Assembly (NCBI GenBank): GCA_005793785.1
Contig: SXPW01000127.1
Span: 1-16,475, forward strand
Origin: Actinomycetota bacterium
GTDB taxonomy: Bacteria > Actinomycetota > Acidimicrobiia > Acidimicrobiales > Ilumatobacteraceae
DNA: 16,475 bases
Direction: 5' to 3'
Below are positions 11,792 to 16,475 of the stretch, one piece after another. The position numbers and the translations under genes are program-made. How positions within the stretch are numbered: position 1 is the stretch's first letter; every line of letters begins with the position of its first letter. A model generated the notes under the pieces. The model worked only from the letters and a program-made list of their open reading frames with translations, searched no databases and was not told where the DNA came from.

Positions 11792-14146
11792 ATGACCGAC
11801 ACTGTGGCACCCAAGACGACGGTCAGTCTCACGGTCGACGGTCGGGCAGTGGAGGCCCAATCAGGCGAGTTACTCATCACTGCATGCGAACGTTCGGGGT
11901 CGTTCGTTCCGCACTTCTGCTACCACCCGCGCATGTCACCGGTCGGAATGTGTCGCCAGTGCATCGTCGAGGTGGAGGGACCGCGCGGCAAGGCGCTCGT
12001 CGTTTCTTGCATGACGCCAGTCGCCGAGGGCCAGGCGGTGTCCACCACGTCGGAACCCGCCAAGCGCGCGCAAGAGGGTGTGCTCGAACTGCTCCTTGCC
12101 AATCATCCCCTCGACTGTCCGGTTTGTGACAAGGGAGGCGAGTGCCCGCTGCAAGACCAGGCGTTCTCCCACGGCCCGGGCGAAAGCCGGTACGTCGAGG
12201 AGAAGCGCCACTACGAAAAGCCGATTCCCATCAGCGATCTCGTGTTCCTCGACAGGGAGCGATGCATCCTGTGCGACCGTTGCACCCGGTTCGCAGGGGA
12301 GGTGGCGGGAGATCCGTTGATCTCCTTCACCAGTCGAGGCAACAACACCCAGGTGATGACCTTTCCCGACGAACCGTTCAGTTCGTACTTCTCCGGCAAC
12401 ACCGTGCAAATCTGCCCGGTTGGTGCACTCACATCGAGCGCCTACCGATTCAAGGCACGCCCATGGGATCTCGACCAGGTGGAGAGTACATGTACGACCT
12501 GCAGCGTCGGGTGTCGGACCGTCATTCAGAGCAGTCGAGACGAACTCGTGCGCTACCAGGGAGTCGACATCGAGGCCGTCAACTGGGGTTGGCTGTGTGA
12601 TCGCGGGCGATTCAACTTCGAGTCGGTGAACTCCAAGAATCGCGTACACACACCACTGGTGCGCAAGGACGGGGCACTCGCCGAAGCCACGTGGGCAACC
12701 GCCCTCGACGCGGCAGGTCGAATTCTGCGAACGGTGTTGAACGACAAGGGTCCCGATGCCGTTGCCATCATCGGCGGGGCGCGCGGAAGCAACGAGGACG
12801 CGTTCGCCTGGTCGAAGTTGGCGGACGCGCTCGGGATCACGGCGCGCGATGCACAACTCGGTGACGGACTACCGACCGAGGTGTTCGCACTGCCGCAGGC
12901 AACCATCGCCCAAACGTGCGCATCGGCGACGATCATCCTTCTCGCCCCCGACATCAAGGAAGAACTGCCCGTGTTGTACCTACGGTTGCGAGACGCGGCG
13001 GAGAAGCGCACCGCCCGAATCATCGAGGTGTCGCCCCGCGCCACCGGGCTGAGTGCCTACGCGTGGAAATCGGTACGTCACGATCCGGGTGACCAGCCCC
13101 GGGTGATGAGCGAACTGTTGGCCACAGCGGAAGTTGCCGCCCAACTCTCGCGCGGTGACGTGACGGTGGTGATGGGTCGAGGCAATCTGGCGGAGTCGGC
13201 GGAATTCACGCTGCTCGCCACCGGGGCGGTGCTGTCGGCTGCACCGCAAACGCGGGTGCTACCGGTGGTACGCCGTGGCAACGTTCGTGGCGCAGTGACC
13301 GCGGGGTTGGCGCCGCGACGAGCCGACACCGACACCAATGCCATCCTCGCCGCCGCTGCCGCTGGAAGAGTGGAGTGCCTGGTGTTGCTCGGCGCCGATC
13401 CCCTCAGTGACGTGCCGGACGCCGATCTCGTCCGACGCGCATTCGCCTCCGTGAAGCACGTGGTCGCCGTCGACACGTTCATCACCGATTCATCCCGTCA
13501 CGCGGAAGTGGTCCTGCCCGCCGCCGCCTACGGGGAGAAGGTTGGCACGACCACCAACTGCGAGGGTCGCGTGAGTGATGTCGCCCAAAAGATCACCACC
13601 GCCGGGACCGCACGTCCCGACTGGATGATCGCCGCGGAACTCGCCCTGGAACTCGGGATCGACCTCGGTGTGTCGTCGTACGACGAATTGCATGATTCGA
13701 TGGTCGCCTCGGTACCGGCCTTCGCGCCAATAGCGCAATCCAACTCGGTGCGTCACGAGGGAGTCGTCGTCGAACATCCCGTCAGTGTGCGCATCACCGC
13801 TTCACCGCGTTCGGCTGCACCGCGCTTGACGCATCAGTTTCGACTGCACGTTGCGCGAGTCATGTACGACCGTGCGGTCGGCACGGCCGAGAGCCCCTCA
13901 CTGGCTCCGCTGGCACGTGAGTCGGCGGTGCACTTGCACTCGAGCGACGCCGTACGCCTCGGTGTGCGTGAGGGTTCCGACCTTCGGGTCGCCGCCAACG
14001 GTTCTGCCGTGGTCCTGCCTCTCGTCATCGACGACGCCGTTGCCCGTGGCGTGGCGTTCGTCCCGTTCCACCAACACGGCAGTGACGTTCGCCAACTGAT
14101 TCGGCACGACGTTCCCGTCACTGACGTCGTCATCGAGGTCGTGTGA
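11792..14146 (+). CDS. nuoG: NADH-quinone oxidoreductase subunit G (four Fe-S clusters, including N7)
   Basis: A 784-residue electron-transfer subunit. All ligand sets are present: N1b (C43, C54, C57, C73), N5 (H105, C109, C112, C118 in HPLDCPVCDKGGEC), N6/N4 (C158, C161, C164, C208 in RCILCDRC and ICPVG), and N7 (C234, C237, C241, C269 in CTTCSVGC and WLCDRG). N7, lost in mitochondria but kept in several bacteria, is therefore retained. The rest (about 280-784) is the molybdopterin-oxidoreductase-like fold, which carries no obvious molybdenum site and ends in a C-terminal beta-barrel-like domain (about 670-784). The ATG is 5 nt after the nuoF stop. The stop shares a base with the nuoH start. 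Confidence 0.97.
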   Translation: MTDTVAPKTTVSLTVDGRAVEAQSGELLITACERSGSFVPHFCYHPRMSPVGMCRQCIVEVEGPRGKALVVSCMTPVAEGQAVSTTSEPAKRAQEGVLELLLANHPLDCPVCDKGGECPLQDQAFSHGPGESRYVEEKRHYEKPIPISDLVFLDRERCILCDRCTRFAGEVAGDPLISFTSRGNNTQVMTFPDEPFSSYFSGNTVQICPVGALTSSAYRFKARPWDLDQVESTCTTCSVGCRTVIQSSRDELVRYQGVDIEAVNWGWLCDRGRFNFESVNSKNRVHTPLVRKDGALAEATWATALDAAGRILRTVLNDKGPDAVAIIGGARGSNEDAFAWSKLADALGITARDAQLGDGLPTEVFALPQATIAQTCASATIILLAPDIKEELPVLYLRLRDAAEKRTARIIEVSPRATGLSAYAWKSVRHDPGDQPRVMSELLATAEVAAQLSRGDVTVVMGRGNLAESAEFTLLATGAVLSAAPQTRVLPVVRRGNVRGAVTAGLAPRRADTDTNAILAAAAAGRVECLVLLGADPLSDVPDADLVRRAFASVKHVVAVDTFITDSSRHAEVVLPAAAYGEKVGTTTNCEGRVSDVAQKITTAGTARPDWMIAAELALELGIDLGVSSYDELHDSMVASVPAFAPIAQSNSVRHEGVVVEHPVSVRITASPRSAAPRLTHQFRLHVARVMYDRAVGTAESPSLAPLARESAVHLHSSDAVRLGVREGSDLRVAANGSAVVLPLVIDDAVARGVAFVPFHQHGSDVRQLIRHDVPVTDVVIEVV

Positions 14147-15381
14147 TGGTTCGAATCGCCGCGCATCCGATGCTCGATCCATCGCTCGAGGGTGGAATGT
14201 TGTGGGCGCCACTCATCATCGTGATCCTGAAGGTGCTGGTGGTGTTCGTCGTCGGACTGGTGGCGACGATGCTCATGGTGTGGTTCGAACGCAAGGTCAT
14301 CGCCGGCATGCAGAACCGAATCGGTCCGAACAAGGCGGGTCCATTCGGTCTGCTGCAAACCCTCGCCGACGGTATCAAGTTGTTCTTCAAGGAAGACCTG
14401 CTGCCGCGTCGCTCCGATCGCTTCGTGTTCGCGTTGGCTCCGTTCCTGTCGTTCGTTCCGGCGTTCCTTTCGTTTGCAATCATCCCGCTCGGCGGCGACT
14501 TTCGCGACGGCAACGATGGCATCGTCACGTGGTTCGGCGTGCAGACCCGCATTCAGTTGGCTGATCCACACATCGGGGTGCTGTTCGCCCTCGCAATTTC
14601 CTCCATCGCCGTGTACGGCATCATGTTGGCGGGCTGGTCGAGTGGTTCTAAGTATCCGCTCCTTGGATCGGTGCGGGCATCCGCACAAATGGTGAGTTAC
14701 GAGGCGGCACTCGGTCTGTCGTTGGCCTGTGTCATCCTCGCTTCTGGAACCCTGTCCACCAGTGGCATCGTGGCGGCGCAGGCCACGCTGACCGACTGGA
14801 ACGTCATCGCCACCGGTGTCGTACCCTTCGTCATCTTCCTCATCGCGGCGACTGCAGAGCTGAATCGTCCGCCGTTCGATTTGGTCGAGGCCGAACAGGA
14901 ACTCGTGGGTGGATTCAACACCGAGTACTCATCGATTCGATTCGCATTGTTCTATTTGGCGGAGTTCATGAACACCGTCACCATGTCCGCGATGATCGTG
15001 ACCCTCTTCTTCGGTGGTCCGCAGCCGGTTTCGTTCCGCGGGGTCACGCTCGACATCCCGTTCGTCCCCAACGCGCTGGAGGGTACGGTGTGGTTGCTCG
15101 CGAAGGTGCTCGTGTTCCTCTATATCTACGTGTGGTTCCGCGCCACGTTGCCGCGTTTGCGGTACGACCAACTCATGGACCTTGGCTGGAAGGTGCTCAT
15201 CCCTGGATCGCTCGCCTGGTTCATGTTGCTTGCCGCGCAACGTCTCGCGCGCAACGAAGGATGGAACGTGTTCGTCACCACGGCCGCGGCCGTCATGGCG
15301 CTCGGCGTGTGCTACGTGCTCCTGCAGGCGGCGTTCACCGTCAGCAACGACACCCGCGAGCGTGAGGGAGTGCAGTTCTAG
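14146..15381 (+). CDS. nuoH: NADH-quinone oxidoreductase subunit H (quinone-channel membrane subunit)
   Basis: A 411-residue, eight-or-more-helix membrane subunit forming the quinone chamber at the junction of the peripheral and membrane arms. Seen: the first-loop signature QNRIGPNKAGPFGLLQTLAD (56-75) followed by GIKLFFKED, the second-loop signature AELNRPPFDLVEAEQELVGG (237-256) followed by FNTEYSS, and the last-helix loop RATLPRLRYDQLMDLGWK (332-349). Most families have ETNRAPFD where this has ELNRPPFD. The ATG at 14146 overlaps the nuoG TGA by one base; the preceding in-frame GTG (14143) is possible but less likely. The C-terminal tail after residue 400 is charged. nuoI starts directly after the stop with no gap. 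Confidence 0.97.
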   Translation: MVRIAAHPMLDPSLEGGMLWAPLIIVILKVLVVFVVGLVATMLMVWFERKVIAGMQNRIGPNKAGPFGLLQTLADGIKLFFKEDLLPRRSDRFVFALAPFLSFVPAFLSFAIIPLGGDFRDGNDGIVTWFGVQTRIQLADPHIGVLFALAISSIAVYGIMLAGWSSGSKYPLLGSVRASAQMVSYEAALGLSLACVILASGTLSTSGIVAAQATLTDWNVIATGVVPFVIFLIAATAELNRPPFDLVEAEQELVGGFNTEYSSIRFALFYLAEFMNTVTMSAMIVTLFFGGPQPVSFRGVTLDIPFVPNALEGTVWLLAKVLVFLYIYVWFRATLPRLRYDQLMDLGWKVLIPGSLAWFMLLAAQRLARNEGWNVFVTTAAAVMALGVCYVLLQAAFTVSNDTREREGVQF

Positions 15382-16074
15382 ATGGGTTATCTCGGCGGTT
15401 TTCTCGTCACGTTCCGACAGCACGGTCGCAAGAACCGTGTCACCACCCAGTACTCGGGTGGACGACTGTTCAAGCGCAAGAAGCGCAACGCGAAGTCGAT
15501 GGACGAAAAAATCTACAAGCCCGAGCGGCTTCATGGTCGACACGTATTGAACCGGTACGAGGACGGAATGGAGAAGTGCATCGGGTGCGAATTGTGTGCC
15601 GCGGTGTGCCCGGCCAAGTGCATCCACGTCCGCGGAGCGGACAACGATCCTGACAATCCGACGTCTCCCGGTGAGCGCTTCGGCTGGATCTACGAGATCA
15701 ACTATCTTCGCTGCATCCACTGCGACTTGTGCGTTGAGGCGTGCCCGACAGAGGCAATTACCGAGACGAAATTGTTCGAGTTCTCGTTCACCAATCGCAA
15801 GGATGCCATCTACACGAAGAACGAACTGCTCGTCGGTGACGACGGCAAGCCACGTCACCTGCCGTGGGAGGATTGGCGTCCGGGAGAAGACCAACACACC
15901 TCCGCCTGGATGCGCGCCACCGCTGCAGCGGGTGACGCCTCGTTCGTCGGTGTGGTGTCGTGGGCCGGTGAACGTGGCTATGGCGTTCGCCCTGCAGAGG
16001 CGACGCAAGCACAGGCCGATGCCAGTGAAGCTGCCAGTCCCGAAGCCGAAGCAGAAGCAGAAGTGAAGCACTGA
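15382..16074 (+). CDS. nuoI: NADH-quinone oxidoreductase subunit I (clusters N6a/N6b) with extended C-terminus
   Basis: A 230-residue ferredoxin-like subunit connecting NuoG to NuoB. Two 4Fe-4S motifs are intact: CIGCELCAAVCP (C66, C69, C72, C76) and CIHCDLCVEACP (C111, C114, C117, C121). The N-terminal amphipathic region, FRQHGRKNRVTTQY (11-24) followed by Lys/Arg-rich residues, is the membrane-proximal part. After the core, the sequence from about residue 165 is additional and ends in an Ala/Glu-rich low-complexity tail encoded by GAAGC(A/C) repeats (about 16042-16062). The start immediately follows the nuoH stop, and the stop shares a base with the nuoJ start. Confidence 0.97.
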   Translation: MGYLGGFLVTFRQHGRKNRVTTQYSGGRLFKRKKRNAKSMDEKIYKPERLHGRHVLNRYEDGMEKCIGCELCAAVCPAKCIHVRGADNDPDNPTSPGERFGWIYEINYLRCIHCDLCVEACPTEAITETKLFEFSFTNRKDAIYTKNELLVGDDGKPRHLPWEDWRPGEDQHTSAWMRATAAAGDASFVGVVSWAGERGYGVRPAEATQAQADASEAASPEAEAEAEVKH

Positions 16075-16475
16075 TGGATCTCATCGTCTTCGTCTTGGCG
16101 AGTGCGATGATGCTCGTCGGGGCGGTCGGAGTCGTCACGCGAAAGAATCCGGTCCATGCCGCGCTGTCATTGGTCTTGACGCTCTTCGGAGTTGCTGTGC
16201 ATTTCGTTGCACTCGAGGCGTACTTTCTCGCTGCCGTGCAGATCATCGTCTATGCCGGCGCAATCGTGGTGTTGTCCCTGTTCGTCATCATGCTGCTCGG
16301 TGTCGACAAGGCGGAGGATCTCCGCACGGAGCCGCTCGTCGCGCAGAGGTGGTTGGCGGGGGTTGCGGGGCTCGGTCTGCTCGGACTGCTGCTCGTTGCC
16401 GTCGCGCGTGGCGCAGACGTTCTCACCACCCGTTCGGAGGGTCTCGATACCGCCACGGATGGCGCGAGTGGGGAC
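16074..16475 (+). CDS. nuoJ: NADH-quinone oxidoreductase subunit J, 5' part (truncated by window edge)
   Basis: 134 residues of a membrane subunit are visible and the frame stays open to the last base. Seen: a first helix (about 2-20), the conserved RKNPVHAALSLVLTLFGVA (23-41), the family hallmark LAAVQIIVYAGAIVVLSLFV (52-71) corresponding to the pi-bulge helix next to the proton channel, and a helix at about 92-111. The ATG overlaps the nuoI stop (TGATG). The position after nuoI matches the canonical nuoA-N order, so nuoKLMN are expected just beyond the window. Confidence 0.95.
   Translation, partial: MDLIVFVLASAMMLVGAVGVVTRKNPVHAALSLVLTLFGVAVHFVALEAYFLAAVQIIVYAGAIVVLSLFVIMLLGVDKAEDLRTEPLVAQRWLAGVAGLGLLGLLLVAVARGADVLTTRSEGLDTATDGASGD

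Noticed and set aside
10512..11810. Open frame of 432 codons on the minus strand
   Set aside because: It lies antisense to the certain nuoF gene and encodes a His/Arg/Asp-rich sequence without any motif; an artefact of high-GC codon usage.
14929..16071. Open frame of 380 codons on the minus strand
   Set aside because: It is antisense to nuoH and nuoI, both certain. The product is His/Arg-rich with no recognisable domain.
1..16475. Mobile elements, CRISPR arrays, tRNA or rRNA genes
   Set aside because: No transposase, integrase, regularly spaced repeat or structural RNA signature was found on reading either strand.

Overview
The window is a core-respiration locus from a high-GC bacterium, most likely an actinobacterium and, by inference, probably of the class Acidimicrobiia. 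This placement rests on general sequence character: long N-terminal extensions on NuoD and subunit IV, an actinobacterial-type geranylgeranyl reductase relative, GTG/ATGA gene coupling, and a split cytochrome b. No rRNA or marker gene is present to prove it. Nothing mobile was seen: no insertion sequence, integrase, CRISPR array, tRNA or rRNA.

Layout. The left end carries two minus-strand genes: the 5' part of a geranylgeranyl-reductase-family flavoprotein (1-641, cut by the window edge) and a membrane-anchored monoheme cytochrome c (736-1557). A 233-bp divergent intergenic region (1558-1790) holds several dyads and is the only obvious place for the main promoter. From 1791 to the right edge 17 genes run on the plus strand with gaps of 20 nt or less and many ATGA or TGATG overlaps, so they look like one transcription unit of at least 14.7 kb. 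No gene-free stretch exceeds 300 bp.

The first block (1791-6976) encodes a b6f-like quinol:cytochrome c reductase: a three-helix membrane protein, a two-cluster 4Fe-4S ferredoxin, a b6-type cytochrome b carrying the Cys expected to bind heme c_i, a separate subunit-IV-like protein, a Tat-type Rieske protein, a membrane-anchored diheme cytochrome c, and an unrecognised membrane protein. The second block (6997-16475) is nuoABCDEFGHIJ of NADH:quinone oxidoreductase (complex I), with all expected Fe-S ligands in B, E, F, G and I; nuoJ runs off the right end and nuoKLMN presumably follow.

How the genes work together. NuoEFG oxidise NADH, and the Fe-S chain through NuoI and NuoB reduces a quinone (probably menaquinone) at the NuoB/D/H interface. 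The b6-type cytochrome, subunit IV and Rieske protein oxidise the quinol and pass electrons to the diheme cytochrome c and possibly to the divergently encoded monoheme cytochrome c. The reductase-family flavoprotein may saturate the isoprenoid tail of that quinone. The less ordinary parts are the ferredoxin and membrane protein built into the reductase operon next to a c_i-type cytochrome b, and a short N-terminal motif shared by the monoheme cytochrome c and (twice) by subunit IV.
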